Shown here piece by piece: positions 30,032-39,806 of a stretch of DNA of 64,000 nt (position 1 is the first letter of the stretch; every line of letters begins with the position of its first letter). The notes below the pieces were generated by a model. That model saw nothing but the letters and a program-made list of their open reading frames with translations, was not told the DNA's origin and did no database searches. Location: positions 806,001-870,000 of the forward strand of contig NZ_CP040786.1 of the NCBI RefSeq assembly GCF_021922925.1. Direction: 5' to 3'. The position numbers and the translations under genes were made by a program. The DNA is from Clavibacter phaseoli. GTDB taxonomy: Bacteria; Actinomycetota; Actinomycetes; Actinomycetales; Microbacteriaceae.

Positions 30032-33000
30032 GTGCCCCGCAACGACTCGTTCGTCCACCTCCACGTCCACAGCGAGTACTCGATGCTCGACGGGGCGGCG
30101 CGCGTCGGCCCGCTCGTGCAGGCCGCGGCGGAGCAGAAGATGCCGGCCGTCGCGATCACCGACCACGGCAACGTCTTCGGCGCGTTCGACTTCTGGAAGC
30201 AGGCGAAGGCCGCGGGCGTGAAGCCCATCATCGGCACCGAGGCGTACATCACGCCGGGCACGCACCGCGGCGACCGCACCCGCATCCGGTGGGGCAACGG
30301 CGGGCAGGACGACGTCTCCGGGTCCGGCGCCTACACGCACCTCACGATGCTCGCCGAGACCACGGAGGGCATGCACAACCTGTTCCGGCTCTCGTCCCGC
30401 GCCTCGCTCGAGGGCTACTACTTCAAGCCCCGCATGGACCGCGAGCTCCTCAGCACCTACGCGAAGGGCCTCATCGCCACCACCGGCTGCCCGTCCGGCG
30501 AGGTGCAGACGCGCCTCCGCCTCGGCCAGTACGACGAGGCCGTGAAGGCCGCCGCGGACTTCCGCGACATCTTCGGGGCGGAGAACTACTTCTGCGAGAT
30601 CATGGACCACGGCCTCGGGATCGAGCGCCGCATCATGACCGACCTGCACCGGCTCGCGAAGGACCTCGGCCTCCCGCTGGTCGCCACCAACGACCTGCAC
30701 TACACGCACGAGCACGACGCGACGAGCCACGCGGCGCTCCTGTGCGTCCAGTCCGGCACCACGCTCGACGACCCCAACCGGTTCAAGTTCGACGCCGACG
30801 AGTTCTACCTGAAGACCGCGCAGCAGATGCGCCACCTCTTCCGCGACCACGAGGAGGCGTGCGACAACACCCTCCTCATCGCCGAGCGGTGCGATGTCCA
30901 GTTCAACGAGTCCGCGAACTACATGCCGCGCTACCCGGTGCCCGAGGGCGAGAGCGAGCAGACCTGGTTCGTCAAGGAGGTCGAGCGCGGCCTCGTCCGG
31001 CGCTACCCGCGCGGCTTCTCGGACGACGTGCGCAAGCGCGCCGACTACGAGGTCGGCGTCATCGCGCAGATGGGCTTCCCGGGGTACTTCCTCGTCGTCG
31101 CGGACTTCATCAGCTGGTCGAAGGAGAACGGCATCCGCGTGGGCCCCGGCCGCGGATCGGGCGCGGGCTCGATGGTCGCGTACGCCATGGGCATCACCGA
31201 CCTCGACCCGCTGGAGCACGGCCTCCTCTTCGAGCGCTTCCTCAACCCCGACCGCGTCTCCATGCCCGACTTCGACGTCGACTTCGACGACCGTCGCCGC
31301 GGCGAGGTCATCCGCTACGTCACCGAGAAGTACGGCGACGAGCGCGTCGCGCAGATCGTCACGTACGGCACCATCAAGGCCAAGCAGGCGCTCAAGGACT
31401 CCAGCCGCGTGCTCGGCTACCCGTTCTCCATGGGCGACAAGCTCACCAAGGCCATGCCGCCCGCGATCATGGGCAAGGACATCCCGCTGTCCGGCATCCT
31501 CGACACCGACCACCCGCGCTACCGCGAGGCCGGCGACTTCCGCGAGGTGCTCGCGATGGACCCCGAGGCGCAGAAGGTCTTCGAGACCGCGCAGGGCATC
31601 GAGAACCTCAAGCGGCAGTGGGGCGTGCACGCGGCCGGCGTCATCATGTCGAGCGAGCCGCTCATCGACATCATCCCGATCATGAAGCGGGAGCAGGACG
31701 GCCAGATCGTCACGCAGTTCGACTACCCCGCGTGCGAGTCGCTCGGCCTCATCAAGATGGACTTCCTGGGGCTGCGCAACCTCACGATCATCGACGACGC
31801 GCTCAACAACATCGAGTCCAACCGCGGCGAGAAGCTGGTGCTCGAGGACCTGGGGCTCGACGACCAGGGCGCGTACGACCTGCTCGCGCGCGGCGACACG
31901 CTCGGCGTCTTCCAGCTCGACGGCGGGCCCATGCGCTCGCTCCTGCGCATGATGAAGCCCGACAACTTCGAGGACATCTCGGCCGTCATCGCGCTCTACC
32001 GGCCGGGCCCCATGGGCGCCAACTCGCACACGAACTACGCGCTGCGGAAGAACGGGCTGCAGGAGATCACCCCCATCCACCCGGAGCTCGAGGAGCCGCT
32101 GCGCGAGGTGCTCGGCACCACGCACGGCCTCATCGTGTACCAGGAGCAGGTGATGTCGGTGGCGCAGAAGCTCGCGGGCTTCACGCTCGCGCAGGCCGAC
32201 CTGCTGCGCCGCGCGATGGGCAAGAAGAAGAAGTCGGAGCTGGACAAGCAGTTCGAGGGCTTCTCGCAGGGCATGAAGGACAACGGCTACTCGATGGCCG
32301 CGGTGAAGGCGCTCTGGGACATCCTGCTGCCGTTCTCCGACTACGCGTTCAACAAGGCGCACTCCGCGGCGTACGGCGTCGTCTCCTACTGGACCGCGTA
32401 CCTCAAGGCCCACTACCCGGCCGAGTACATGGCCGCGCTCCTCACGAGCGTCGGCGACTCCAAGGACAAGATGGCGCTCTACCTCAACGAGTGCCGCCGC
32501 ATGGGGATCAAGGTGCTCCCGCCAGACGTCAACGAGTCCATCGGCTTCTTCGCGGCAGCGGGCGCGGACATCCGGTTCGGGCTGGGCGCCGTGCGCAACG
32601 TCGGCGCGAACGTGGTCGAGGCCCTCCGTGGCGCGCGCACCGAGCAGGGCGCGTTCGAGTCCTTCGACGACTTCCTCAAGAAGGTGCCGCTGCCGGTCGC
32701 GAACAAGCGCACGGTCGAGTCGCTCATCAAGGCGGGCGCCTTCGACTCGCTCGGCGACACCCGCCGGGCCCTCCTCGAGGTGCACGAGGGCATGATCGAC
32801 GCCTCCGTCAGCGACAAGCGCGCCGCGATGAACGGGCAGGTCGGCTTCGACTTCGACAGCCTGTGGGACGAGCCGCAGCACGCGCGCAAGGTGCCCGAGC
32901 GGCCGGAGTGGGCGAAGCGCGACAAGCTCGCCTTCGAGCGCGAGATGCTCGGCCTCTACGTCTCCGACCACCCGCTCGCGGGGCTCGAGATCCCGCTCGC

Positions 33001-33544
33001 GAAGCTCGCCTCGACGGGCATCGCCGAGCTGCTCGCGACCGACGCGTCGATGGACGGCGAGACGGTCACGCTGGCCGGCCTCCTCACGAGCGTGCAGCAC
33101 CGCACCGCGCGGAACTCCGGCAACCAGTACGGCATGGTGCAGCTGGAGGACTTCGGCGGCGAGATCACCTGCATGTTCATGGGCAAGGCGTACCAGGAGT
33201 TCGCGCCGGCCCTGCAGGGCGACACCGTCGTGGTGATCCGGGGGCGCGTGTCCACGCGCGACGACGGCATGAACATCCACGCCTTCTCGATGTTCCAGCC
33301 CGACCTCGGACAGAGCCTCGGGTCGGGCCCGCTGCTCATCAGCCTCGCGGAGAACCGCGCGACGACGGAGACCGTGATGGGGCTCAACGACGTGCTGATC
33401 CGCCACTCGGGCGACACCGAGGTGCGGCTCCAGCTCATCAAGGGCGACAGCGGGCGCGTGTTCGAGATCCCGTACCCGGTCACGGTGAGCGCGGACCTCT
33501 ACGGCGAGCTGAAGTCGCTGCTCGGGCCGAACTGCCTGGGCTGA
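30032..33544 (+). CDS. dnaE: DNA polymerase III alpha subunit
   Basis: Replicative polymerase catalytic subunit. The 1170-residue product has an N-terminal PHP domain (VHLHVHSEYSMLDGAARVG), the polymerase catalytic aspartates in MPDFDVDFDDRRR (D413, D415, D417), the palm block GPGRGSGAGSMVAYA, the helix-hairpin-helix region (GIKVLPPDVNES), and an OB fold near 990-1080. It is the DnaE1 type: length and adjacency to rluD fit the main polymerase, not the error-prone DnaE2. GTG 30032 is the start. Confidence 0.96.
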   Translation: MPRNDSFVHLHVHSEYSMLDGAARVGPLVQAAAEQKMPAVAITDHGNVFGAFDFWKQAKAAGVKPIIGTEAYITPGTHRGDRTRIRWGNGGQDDVSGSGAYTHLTMLAETTEGMHNLFRLSSRASLEGYYFKPRMDRELLSTYAKGLIATTGCPSGEVQTRLRLGQYDEAVKAAADFRDIFGAENYFCEIMDHGLGIERRIMTDLHRLAKDLGLPLVATNDLHYTHEHDATSHAALLCVQSGTTLDDPNRFKFDADEFYLKTAQQMRHLFRDHEEACDNTLLIAERCDVQFNESANYMPRYPVPEGESEQTWFVKEVERGLVRRYPRGFSDDVRKRADYEVGVIAQMGFPGYFLVVADFISWSKENGIRVGPGRGSGAGSMVAYAMGITDLDPLEHGLLFERFLNPDRVSMPDFDVDFDDRRRGEVIRYVTEKYGDERVAQIVTYGTIKAKQALKDSSRVLGYPFSMGDKLTKAMPPAIMGKDIPLSGILDTDHPRYREAGDFREVLAMDPEAQKVFETAQGIENLKRQWGVHAAGVIMSSEPLIDIIPIMKREQDGQIVTQFDYPACESLGLIKMDFLGLRNLTIIDDALNNIESNRGEKLVLEDLGLDDQGAYDLLARGDTLGVFQLDGGPMRSLLRMMKPDNFEDISAVIALYRPGPMGANSHTNYALRKNGLQEITPIHPELEEPLREVLGTTHGLIVYQEQVMSVAQKLAGFTLAQADLLRRAMGKKKKSELDKQFEGFSQGMKDNGYSMAAVKALWDILLPFSDYAFNKAHSAAYGVVSYWTAYLKAHYPAEYMAALLTSVGDSKDKMALYLNECRRMGIKVLPPDVNESIGFFAAAGADIRFGLGAVRNVGANVVEALRGARTEQGAFESFDDFLKKVPLPVANKRTVESLIKAGAFDSLGDTRRALLEVHEGMIDASVSDKRAAMNGQVGFDFDSLWDEPQHARKVPERPEWAKRDKLAFEREMLGLYVSDHPLAGLEIPLAKLASTGIAELLATDASMDGETVTLAGLLTSVQHRTARNSGNQYGMVQLEDFGGEITCMFMGKAYQEFAPALQGDTVVVIRGRVSTRDDGMNIHAFSMFQPDLGQSLGSGPLLISLAENRATTETVMGLNDVLIRHSGDTEVRLQLIKGDSGRVFEIPYPVTVSADLYGELKSLLGPNCLG

Positions 33545-33605
33545 CGCGCGAGGTCGGCTCCCCGGGTGCCGGCGCGCGGGCGGCCGGCGATCGGGAGGTC
33601 CGCGC

Positions 33606-34121
33606 TCAGGCCTCGGCGCCCGGCCGCAGGTAGCGGCGCGCGTGGTAGAGCAGCGGGTCGTCGTCGACGCCAGCGCCGCCGTCCTCGATCCGCACGACGA
33701 CGACGATCGCGTCGTGCACGGGCACCCGCTCGACGATCCGGGCGACGAGGAGCGCCGTCCCGCCCGCGAGCACGGGCAGGCCGTGCGGGCCGGGCGACCA
33801 GTGGTCGCCCGCGAAGCGCTCCGACGCGGGGCCGCTGAGCCGCTCCGCGAGGTGCCGGTCGCGCGCGCCGAGGACGTGGATCGCGACGTGGTCGGCGGTC
33901 GCGAGGGCGGCGGCGCTCGACGCCGTGCGCGCGAGGCTGAAGCTGGCGAGCGGCGGATCCGCGGAGACGGAGGCCAGCGACGTCGCCGTGAAGCCGACGG
34001 GGGAGCCCTGGGCATCGCGGGTCGTGACGACCGCGACGCCCGCGGCGTGGCGCCGGAACGCGGCGCGGAATGCGGCCTGGCCCGGGCCCTCGGCGAGCGT
34101 GGTGGCGGGGTGCGCGTCCAT
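33606..34121 (-). CDS. Flavin reductase domain protein
   Basis: FMN-binding split-barrel protein of 171 residues, probably an NAD(P)H:flavin oxidoreductase that may supply reduced flavin to a monooxygenase encoded elsewhere. Visible motifs are HAAGVAVVTTRDAQGSPVGFTATSLASVSADPPLASFSL in the barrel core and HVLGARDRHLAERLSG. The ATG at 34121 lies 8 nt after TAGCGT (34130-34135), consistent with a leaderless message. It is divergent from hisD. No partner oxygenase is in the window. Confidence 0.8.
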   Translation of the reverse strand: MDAHPATTLAEGPGQAAFRAAFRRHAAGVAVVTTRDAQGSPVGFTATSLASVSADPPLASFSLARTASSAAALATADHVAIHVLGARDRHLAERLSGPASERFAGDHWSPGPHGLPVLAGGTALLVARIVERVPVHDAIVVVVRIEDGGAGVDDDPLLYHARRYLRPGAEA

Positions 34122-34129
34122 GCCTGGAG

Positions 34130-34170
34130 ACGCTAGCCGCCGGATCCGCCCGACGCCCGCTCGGTAGACT
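34130..34170. promoter_or_regulatory. Divergent promoters of the flavin reductase gene and hisD
   Basis: On the minus strand TAGCGT occupies 34130-34135, 8 nt before the reductase ATG. On the plus strand TAGACT occupies 34165-34170, 9 nt before the hisD ATG at 34180. Both fit leaderless or nearly leaderless starts. Confidence 0.45.
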
Positions 34171-34179
34171 TCCGGAGTC

Positions 34180-35487
34180 ATGATGCGCATCCAGGACCTC
34201 CGCGGCACCACGCCCAGCACCGCCGACCTGCTCGACCTCCTCCCGCGTCCGGTCACCGACGTCGCCGTCGCGCTCGACGTGGCGCGTGAGCTCGTCGAGG
34301 ACGTGCGCACCCGGGGGAGCGCGGCCCTGCTCGACCAGGCGGAGCGGCTCGACCGCGTGCGCCCCGGCTCGCTGCGCGTGCCCGCCGAGGCCATCGCCGC
34401 CGCCGTGGAGTCCCTCGACCCCGCCGTCCGCGCCGCGCTCGAGGAGGCCATCCGCCGCGTCCGCCTGGGCTCCGCCGCGCAGGTCCCGCCGGAGACCACC
34501 ACCACCGTCGTGCCCGGCGGCACCATCGTCCAGCGCTGGCAGCCGGTGCGCCGGGTGGGCCTCTACGTGCCCGGCGGCAAGGCGGTCTACCCGTCGAGCG
34601 TCGTGATGAACGTCGTCGCCGCGCAGGTCGCCGGCGTCGCGAGCATCGCCCTCGCCTCTCCCGCGCAGGCCGCGCACGGCGGATCCGTGCACCCCGTCAT
34701 CCTCGGCGCCGCCGGGCTCCTCGGCGTCGACGAGGTCTACGCGATGGGCGGCGCGGGGGCCATCGGCGCCTTCGCGCACGGCGTCGCCGACCTCGGCCTC
34801 GAGCCCGTCGACGTGGTCACCGGCCCCGGCAACATCTACGTGGCGGCCGCCAAGCGCGTGGTCCGCGGCGTCACGGGGATCGACTCCGAGGCCGGCACGA
34901 CCGAGATCCTCGTGATCGCCGACGCGCACGCCGACGCGCGCCTCGTGGCCGCCGACCTCGTCAGCCAGGCGGAGCACGACGAGATGGCGGCGTCCGTCCT
35001 CGTCACCGACTCGCCCGAGCTCGCCCGCGCGGTCGACGCCGAGGTCGAGTCCCTGGCCGCGACCACCGGCCACGCCGCCCGCGTCGGCCAGGCGCTCACC
35101 GGTCCGCAGTCGGCCATCCTCGTCGTGGACGACCTCGCGACGGCCGCCCGCTACAGCGATGCCTACGGCCCCGAGCACCTCTCGGTGCAGACCGCCGACC
35201 CGGACGCGCTCCTCGCGCACCTGCACAGCGCCGGCGCGATCTTCCTGGGCCCGCACTCGCCCGTCAGCCTCGGCGACTACCTCGCGGGATCCAACCACGT
35301 GCTCCCCACGGGCGGCCAGGCGCGCTTCGGCTCGGGGCTCGGCGCGTACACGTTCCTGCGCCCGCAGCAGGTCGTGCGCTACGACGCCGACGCGCTGCGC
35401 GAGGCCGAGCCGATGATCGTCGCGCTCAGCCGGGCCGAGGACCTCCCCGCGCACGGCGACGCGGTGACGGCGCGCCTCACGCGCTGA
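34180..35487 (+). CDS. hisD: Histidinol dehydrogenase
   Basis: Zinc enzyme that oxidises L-histidinol to L-histidine in two NAD-dependent steps. The 435-residue product shows [21 protein letters not shown], the signature [29 protein letters not shown], and the zinc and catalytic region SQAEHDEM with a later AYGPEHLS. Two ATG codons in a row (34180, 34183) are possible. It stands alone; no other his genes are adjacent. nrdR follows 17 bp later but has its own -10. Confidence 0.94.
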   Translation: MMRIQDLRGTTPSTADLLDLLPRPVTDVAVALDVARELVEDVRTRGSAALLDQAERLDRVRPGSLRVPAEAIAAAVESLDPAVRAALEEAIRRVRLGSAAQVPPETTTTVVPGGTIVQRWQPVRRVGLYVPGGKAVYPSSVVMNVVAAQVAGVASIALASPAQAAHGGSVHPVILGAAGLLGVDEVYAMGGAGAIGAFAHGVADLGLEPVDVVTGPGNIYVAAAKRVVRGVTGIDSEAGTTEILVIADAHADARLVAADLVSQAEHDEMAASVLVTDSPELARAVDAEVESLAATTGHAARVGQALTGPQSAILVVDDLATAARYSDAYGPEHLSVQTADPDALLAHLHSAGAIFLGPHSPVSLGDYLAGSNHVLPTGGQARFGSGLGAYTFLRPQQVVRYDADALREAEPMIVALSRAEDLPAHGDAVTARLTR

Positions 35488-35489
35488 CG

Positions 35490-35503
35490 TATCCTGGCCA
35501 CAC
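35490..35503 (+). promoter_or_regulatory. nrdR promoter -10 with GGCCACACC extension
   Basis: TATCCT (35490-35495) is followed by GGCCACACC and then the ATG at 35505, a 9-nt spacing. The block matches the dnaE and dhaK promoters. No NrdR-box pair is evident here. Confidence 0.5.
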
Positions 35504-35504
35504 C

Positions 35505-35978
35505 ATGTTCTGCCCCTTCTGCCGCCACCCCGACTCCCGCGTCGTCGACTCCCGCACGAGCGACGACGGCCTGTCGATCCGCCGGCGCCGGCAGTGCCCC
35601 GAGTGCGGCCGCCGCTTCAGCACCACCGAGACCGCGAGCCTCAGCGTGATCAAGCGCAACGGCGTGGTCGAGCCGTTCAGCCGGGAGAAGATCGTCACCG
35701 GCGTCCGCAAGGCGTGCCAGGGCCGTCCCGTCACCGACACCGACCTCGCGGTCCTCGCGCAGCGCGTGGAGGAGGCGATCCGGGCCACCGGCGCGTCGCA
35801 GATCGAGGCGAACGACATCGGCCTGTCGATCCTGCCGCCGCTCCGCGAGCTCGACGAGGTCGCGTACCTCCGCTTCGCCAGCGTCTACCAGGGCTTCGAC
35901 TCGCTCGACGACTTCGAGTCGGCCATCGCGCAGCTGCGCGTCGCGCACGCCGCGAGCCCCGACGCCGACGCGCTCTGA
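35505..35978 (+). CDS. nrdR: NrdR, repressor of ribonucleotide reductase genes
   Basis: Zinc-ribbon and ATP-cone repressor that shuts down nrd genes when dATP is high. The 157-residue product has the zinc cysteines C3, C6, C31 and C34, the block [17 protein letters not shown], and an ATP-cone ([24 protein letters not shown]) at about 48-138. Length matches the family. No nrd genes are in the window, so its targets lie elsewhere. A promoter starts immediately upstream and the mRNA has little or no leader. Confidence 0.95.
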   Translation: MFCPFCRHPDSRVVDSRTSDDGLSIRRRRQCPECGRRFSTTETASLSVIKRNGVVEPFSREKIVTGVRKACQGRPVTDTDLAVLAQRVEEAIRATGASQIEANDIGLSILPPLRELDEVAYLRFASVYQGFDSLDDFESAIAQLRVAHAASPDADAL

Positions 35979-36028
35979 CCCCCTCCGCGACCCGGGCCCG
36001 GGCAGCCGGCGACGGCGCGCGCAGGCGC

Positions 36029-36034
36029 TAGCCT
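36029..36034 (+). promoter_or_regulatory. -10 element of a leaderless pyrD promoter
   Basis: TAGCCT ends 7 nt before ATG 36042, so the transcript should start at or next to the A of the start codon. Confidence 0.55.
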
Positions 36035-36041
36035 GGTGCCG

Positions 36042-37076
36042 ATGTATCCCCTCCTCTTCCGCACGGTCCTGTCGCGCATGGACCCGGAGGACGCCCACCA
36101 CCTCGCGTCCACGGCCATCGCCCTCCTCCCGTCGTCCGGCCTCGGCTGGATCGCCCGGCGGCTGACGGCACCGGATCCGTCGCTCGCCGTCGACGCGCTC
36201 GGCCTCCGCTTCCCGTCGCCGTTCGGCGTCGCCGCCGGCTTCGACAAGGATGCGCACGCCGTGCTCGGCCTCGGCCAGCTCGGCTTCGGCCACGTGGAGG
36301 TCGGCACGGTCACCGCGGAGGCGCAGCCCGGCAACCCGCGGCCGCGCCTGTTCCGGCTCATCGAGGACCGCGCCGTCATCAACCGCATGGGCTTCAACAA
36401 CGGGGGAGCGGCGGCCCTCGCGGACCGCCTCCGTCGCCTGCGGGCCCGGCCCGACCGGCCGGTGATCGGCGTGAACATCGGCAAGACGCGCGCCGTCGCC
36501 GTGGAGGACGCGGTGGCCGACTACGTCACCTCCACGCGCCTCGTCGCCCCCGTCGCCGACTACCTCGCCGTCAACGTCAGCTCACCGAACACGCCGGGCC
36601 TCCGCGGCCTGCAGGAGATCGAGCTGCTCCGGCCGCTGCTCACGAGCATCCGCGACGCGGCAGACGGCGTGCCCGTCCTCGTCAAGATCGCGCCCGACCT
36701 CCAGGACGCCGAGGTCGAGCGGATCGCGGGGCTCGCGACCGAGCTCGGCCTCGGCGGGGTCATCGCCACGAACACGACCCTCTCCCGGGCGGACCTCCGC
36801 ACGGACGCGGCGGTCGTCGAGGCGGCGGGCGCCGGCGGTCTGTCCGGTGCGCCGCTCGCCCCGCGCGCGCTCGTGGTGCTCCGGATCCTGCGCCGCGTCC
36901 TGCCGGCGGACGCGTGCGTCATCTCGGTGGGCGGCGTCGACACGGCCGCGGACGTGCAGGCGCGCCTCGACGCGGGCGCCACCCTCGTGCAGGGCTACAC
37001 GGCGTTCCTCTACCGCGGCCCGCTCTGGGCGCGGTCGGTCAACGCCGGCCTCGCGCGGCTCCGCCGCTCACGCTGA
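36042..37076 (+). CDS. pyrD: Dihydroorotate dehydrogenase (quinone)
   Basis: Class 2 membrane-associated FMN enzyme that oxidises dihydroorotate to orotate in pyrimidine synthesis and passes electrons to menaquinone. The 344-residue product has an N-terminal helical membrane-binding segment (about 1-45), [59 protein letters not shown] (catalytic serine region) and [18 protein letters not shown] two codons upstream is possible; I chose the ATG because it lies 7 nt after TAGCCT. Confidence 0.95.
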   Translation: MYPLLFRTVLSRMDPEDAHHLASTAIALLPSSGLGWIARRLTAPDPSLAVDALGLRFPSPFGVAAGFDKDAHAVLGLGQLGFGHVEVGTVTAEAQPGNPRPRLFRLIEDRAVINRMGFNNGGAAALADRLRRLRARPDRPVIGVNIGKTRAVAVEDAVADYVTSTRLVAPVADYLAVNVSSPNTPGLRGLQEIELLRPLLTSIRDAADGVPVLVKIAPDLQDAEVERIAGLATELGLGGVIATNTTLSRADLRTDAAVVEAAGAGGLSGAPLAPRALVVLRILRRVLPADACVISVGGVDTAADVQARLDAGATLVQGYTAFLYRGPLWARSVNAGLARLRRSR

Positions 37077-37087
37077 CCCGCGCTCCT

Positions 37088-37109
37088 CGCGCGACGGAGC
37101 GGTCGCGCG
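37088..37109. terminator. Hairpin between convergent pyrD and the DUF3043 gene
   Basis: Perfect 8-bp stem (CGCGCGAC at 37088-37095, GTCGCGCG at 37102-37109) with a 6-nt loop. No T tract, so the terminator role is inferred from position. Confidence 0.4.
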
Positions 37110-37135
37110 CCCGGTCCGGGCGAGCGGGCGTCGGA

Positions 37136-37729
37136 TCAGCTGAAGGTGACCTTGTCGCGCCGCTTCACCTGCGGCTTCGGCAGGCGCATCGGCCGCATCT
37201 GGATGGTGCGCATGCCGGTGTACCAGCGGATCCCGCGCTCGACGCGGTCGGCGCCCACCCGGGCGACGATGGCGGCCCGGACGCGACGGCCCGTGAAGTA
37301 GGCGTCGATGATCGCGGCGATGACGAACACGTAGATCGACAGCAGCGGGATCGCCGAGAGGTTCGGCAGCACGAACGTGAGCACCACGACCACGCCCATC
37401 ACGGGCAAGAGCAGCTCGCCGACGCTCCATCGGGCATCCACCACGTCGCGGGCGTACCGCTTCTGCGGGCCCTTGTCGCGGACGGGCAGGTAGCGCTCGT
37501 CGCCGGCGGCCATGCCGGCGTTGGCGCGGGCGCGCGCCTCGCGCGCCTTCTCCTTGGCCTGCTGCGCCGCGAGCTTGCGGTCCTGGGGCACGAGCGGGCG
37601 GAGGTTCGCGGCCTCCCGCTCCCGACGGGTCGGGGTGGGACCCTTCTTCCCGTCGGCCGTGCGGCCGTCGACGGGCGCCGCGGCGCTCGTCTCGGAGGGG
37701 GTCTCTGCGGGGGTCTGCTGCTTCGCCAC
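37136..37729 (-). CDS. DUF3043 family membrane protein
   Basis: Actinobacterial membrane protein of 197 residues of unknown function. The N-terminal 90 residues are polar and highly charged (Lys/Arg/Glu-rich, with [22 protein letters not shown]), two membrane helices follow at about 105-122 and 128-145, and a basic tail ends the protein. The motif [12 protein letters not shown] is typical of DUF3043. The GTG at 37729 has an AAGGACGAGAG site upstream; its likely -10 TAGATT overlaps the -10 of the divergent peptidase gene. Confidence 0.8.
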   Translation of the reverse strand: MAKQQTPAETPSETSAAAPVDGRTADGKKGPTPTRREREAANLRPLVPQDRKLAAQQAKEKAREARARANAGMAAGDERYLPVRDKGPQKRYARDVVDARWSVGELLLPVMGVVVVLTFVLPNLSAIPLLSIYVFVIAAIIDAYFTGRRVRAAIVARVGADRVERGIRWYTGMRTIQMRPMRLPKPQVKRRDKVTFS

Positions 37730-37753
37730 GTCTCTCGTCCTTGCCTGGAGTGA

Positions 37754-37762
37754 ATCTAAGAT
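37754..37762. promoter_or_regulatory. Overlapping divergent -10 elements
   Basis: On the plus strand TAAGAT (37757-37762) lies 7 nt before the peptidase ATG. On the minus strand TAGATT (37754-37759) lies 24 nt before the DUF3043 start. The two hexamers share three base pairs, so only one polymerase could bind at a time. Confidence 0.5.
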
Positions 37763-37769
37763 TACCTGC

Positions 37770-39191
37770 ATGACGCCTCCCGACACCTCCGCAGACGCCG
37801 TGACCGCACCGGACCAGGAGGCCGTCGACCGGCTCGCCGCCGCCGTCGCGGGCGGGCTGCCCACCACGATCGCCGACCTCTCGGCGCTCGTGCGCATCCC
37901 CTCCGTCTCCTGGCCGGCCTTCGACCCGACGCACGTCGCCGCCAGCGCGGATGCCGTGGCGGGCCTCCTCGCGGGGCTCGGCGTGTTCGACGACGTCTCC
38001 GTCCATCGGGCGACGACCCCGTCGGGCGACGACGGCCAGCCGGCGGTCCTCGCCACGCGCGCCGCCCGGAACGGCAAGCCCACCGTCCTCCTCTACGCGC
38101 ACCACGACGTCCAGCCCCCCGGAGCGGACGAGCACTGGGAGACGCCGCCCTTCGAGCCGACCCTCCGCGGCGACCGCCTGCACGGGCGCGGCGCCTCCGA
38201 CGACAAGGCCGGCATCATGACGCACGTCGCGGCCATCCGCGCGCTCGTCGAGGCGGAGGGCGACGACCTCGACCTCGGGCTCGCCGTCTTCATCGAGGGG
38301 GAGGAGGAGGCCGGATCCCGCTCCTTCTCCGACTTCCTCGCGACGCACCACGACGCCCTCGCCGCCGACGTGATCGTCGTCGCCGACAGCGACAACTGGG
38401 ACGTCGACACCCCCTCGATCACCATCGCCCTGCGCGGCAACGTCACGTTCCGCCTCACGGTGCGCACGCTCGACCACGCGTCGCACTCCGGCATGTTCGG
38501 CGGCGCCGTCCCCGACGCGATGATGGCCGCCGTGCGCCTCCTCGACTCCCTGTGGGACGAGCGCGGCTCCGTCGCCGTCGCGGGACTCACCTCGACCGAC
38601 ATGGACACGCCCGCCTACGACGACGCGCGCCTCGCCGAGGAGGCCGCCCTCCTCCCGGGCGTCTCGCCCGTGGGCACCGGCCCGATCCTCACCCGGCTGT
38701 GGGCGCAGCCCTCCATCACCGTCACGGGCATCGACGCCCCCTCCGTCGCCAACGCGAGCAACACGCTCCTCCCGGAGGTGTCCGTCCGCATCAGCGCGCG
38801 CATCGCCCCCGGCCAGACGGCCGCGGACGCGTACCGCGCCCTCGAGGCGCACGTCGAGGGGCACCGTCCCTTCGGCGCGCACTTGGAGATCAGCGACGTC
38901 GACCAGGGCGACCCCTTCCTCGTCGACACGACGGGCTGGGCCATGGCCGAGGCCACGGCAGCCATGACCGCCGGCTGGGGGCGCGCGCCCGTGCAAGCCG
39001 GCATCGGCGGATCCATCCCGTTCATCGCCGACCTCGTCGAGGCCTTCCCCGCGGCCCAGATCCTGGTCACCGGCGTCGAGGACCCGGACACGCGCGCCCA
39101 CAGCCCGAACGAGTCGCAGCACCTGGGCGTCCTGCAGCGCGCGATCCTCAGCGAGGCCGTCCTGCTGTCGCGCATCGCCCGCCGCGCCTGA
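37770..39191 (+). CDS. M20 family metallopeptidase (dipeptidase)
   Basis: Cytoplasmic dinuclear zinc peptidase, probably a dipeptidase. The 473-residue product carries VLLYAHHDVQPPG (metal-binding His and Asp), GRGASDDKAGIMTHVAAI (bridging Asp), VFIEGEEEAGSRS (catalytic Glu and metal Glu) and a later VADSDNW block. A dimerisation insert follows from about residue 215. The start ATG lies 7 nt after a TAAGAT -10, consistent with a leaderless mRNA. Substrate is unknown; relatives act on various dipeptides. Confidence 0.88.
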   Translation: MTPPDTSADAVTAPDQEAVDRLAAAVAGGLPTTIADLSALVRIPSVSWPAFDPTHVAASADAVAGLLAGLGVFDDVSVHRATTPSGDDGQPAVLATRAARNGKPTVLLYAHHDVQPPGADEHWETPPFEPTLRGDRLHGRGASDDKAGIMTHVAAIRALVEAEGDDLDLGLAVFIEGEEEAGSRSFSDFLATHHDALAADVIVVADSDNWDVDTPSITIALRGNVTFRLTVRTLDHASHSGMFGGAVPDAMMAAVRLLDSLWDERGSVAVAGLTSTDMDTPAYDDARLAEEAALLPGVSPVGTGPILTRLWAQPSITVTGIDAPSVANASNTLLPEVSVRISARIAPGQTAADAYRALEAHVEGHRPFGAHLEISDVDQGDPFLVDTTGWAMAEATAAMTAGWGRAPVQAGIGGSIPFIADLVEAFPAAQILVTGVEDPDTRAHSPNESQHLGVLQRAILSEAVLLSRIARRA

Positions 39192-39197
39192 CCGGTC

Positions 39198-39228
39198 GCC
39201 GGCCCGCCCGTCGCGTCGCCGGGCCGGC
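39198..39228 (+). terminator. Terminator hairpin after the M20 peptidase
   Basis: Perfect 9-bp arms GCCGGCCCG (39198-39206) and CGGGCCGGC (39220-39228) with a 13-nt loop, 6 bp after the stop. Confidence 0.45.
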
Positions 39229-39319
39229 GGACGGGAACACCCGGGTGACTCCCGCGGTTGCACGACGTAGACTCCACCGGAGTCGCCCGATCGCAGATCC
39301 CACCACCCGAGGAGTGCTC

Positions 39320-39682
39320 ATGACCGACACCACGCTGACCGAGACCGCCCAGGCGGCCCACCGCGTCGGACTCACGGACACCGCGGCGAGCAAGGTCAAG
39401 AGCCTGCTCCAGCAGGAGGGCCGCGAGGACCTCCGTCTCCGCGTCGCCGTCCAGCCCGGCGGCTGCTCCGGCCTCATCTACCAGCTCTACTTCGACGAGC
39501 GCGAGCTCGACGGCGACGCCACGGTCGACTTCGACGGCGTCGAGGTCATCGTCGACAAGATGAGCGTCCCGTACCTCGACGGCGCCACCATCGACTTCGA
39601 GGACACCATCCAGAAGCAGGGCTTCACCATCGACAACCCGAACGCGGGCGGCTCGTGCGCGTGCGGTGACTCGTTCCACTGA
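39320..39682 (+). CDS. erpA: A-type iron-sulfur cluster insertion protein
   Basis: A-type carrier that delivers Fe-S clusters to apoproteins. The 120-residue product shows the three conserved cysteines: one in VQPGGCSGLIYQL and two in the C-terminal GGSCACGDSF. A leader with GAGGAG (about 6 nt before the ATG) and TAGACT near 39268 give a normal leadered start. Its place just upstream of the cytochrome oxidase genes is conserved in actinobacteria and fits supply of clusters to respiratory proteins such as QcrA, which is inference. Confidence 0.9.
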   Translation: MTDTTLTETAQAAHRVGLTDTAASKVKSLLQQEGREDLRLRVAVQPGGCSGLIYQLYFDERELDGDATVDFDGVEVIVDKMSVPYLDGATIDFEDTIQKQGFTIDNPNAGGSCACGDSFH

Positions 39683-39729
39683 CACACGGAACGGTAAGCG
39701 GATCTGGGCCTGGAAACACGGGGTCCGAG

Positions 39730-39758
39730 CAGGGAGTCGTCCTTCGGGCGGCTCCCTG
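39730..39758 (+). terminator. Terminator between erpA and ctaC
   Basis: A 13-bp stem with two G-T pairs (arms 39730-39742 and 39746-39758, loop TTC) ends just before the TAGTGT -10 (39764-39769) of ctaC. Confidence 0.6.
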
Positions 39759-39806
39759 TCGCGTAGTGTGGAACTCGTCACATCCGGTTCTCCGAAGGGT
39801 CTGCAC

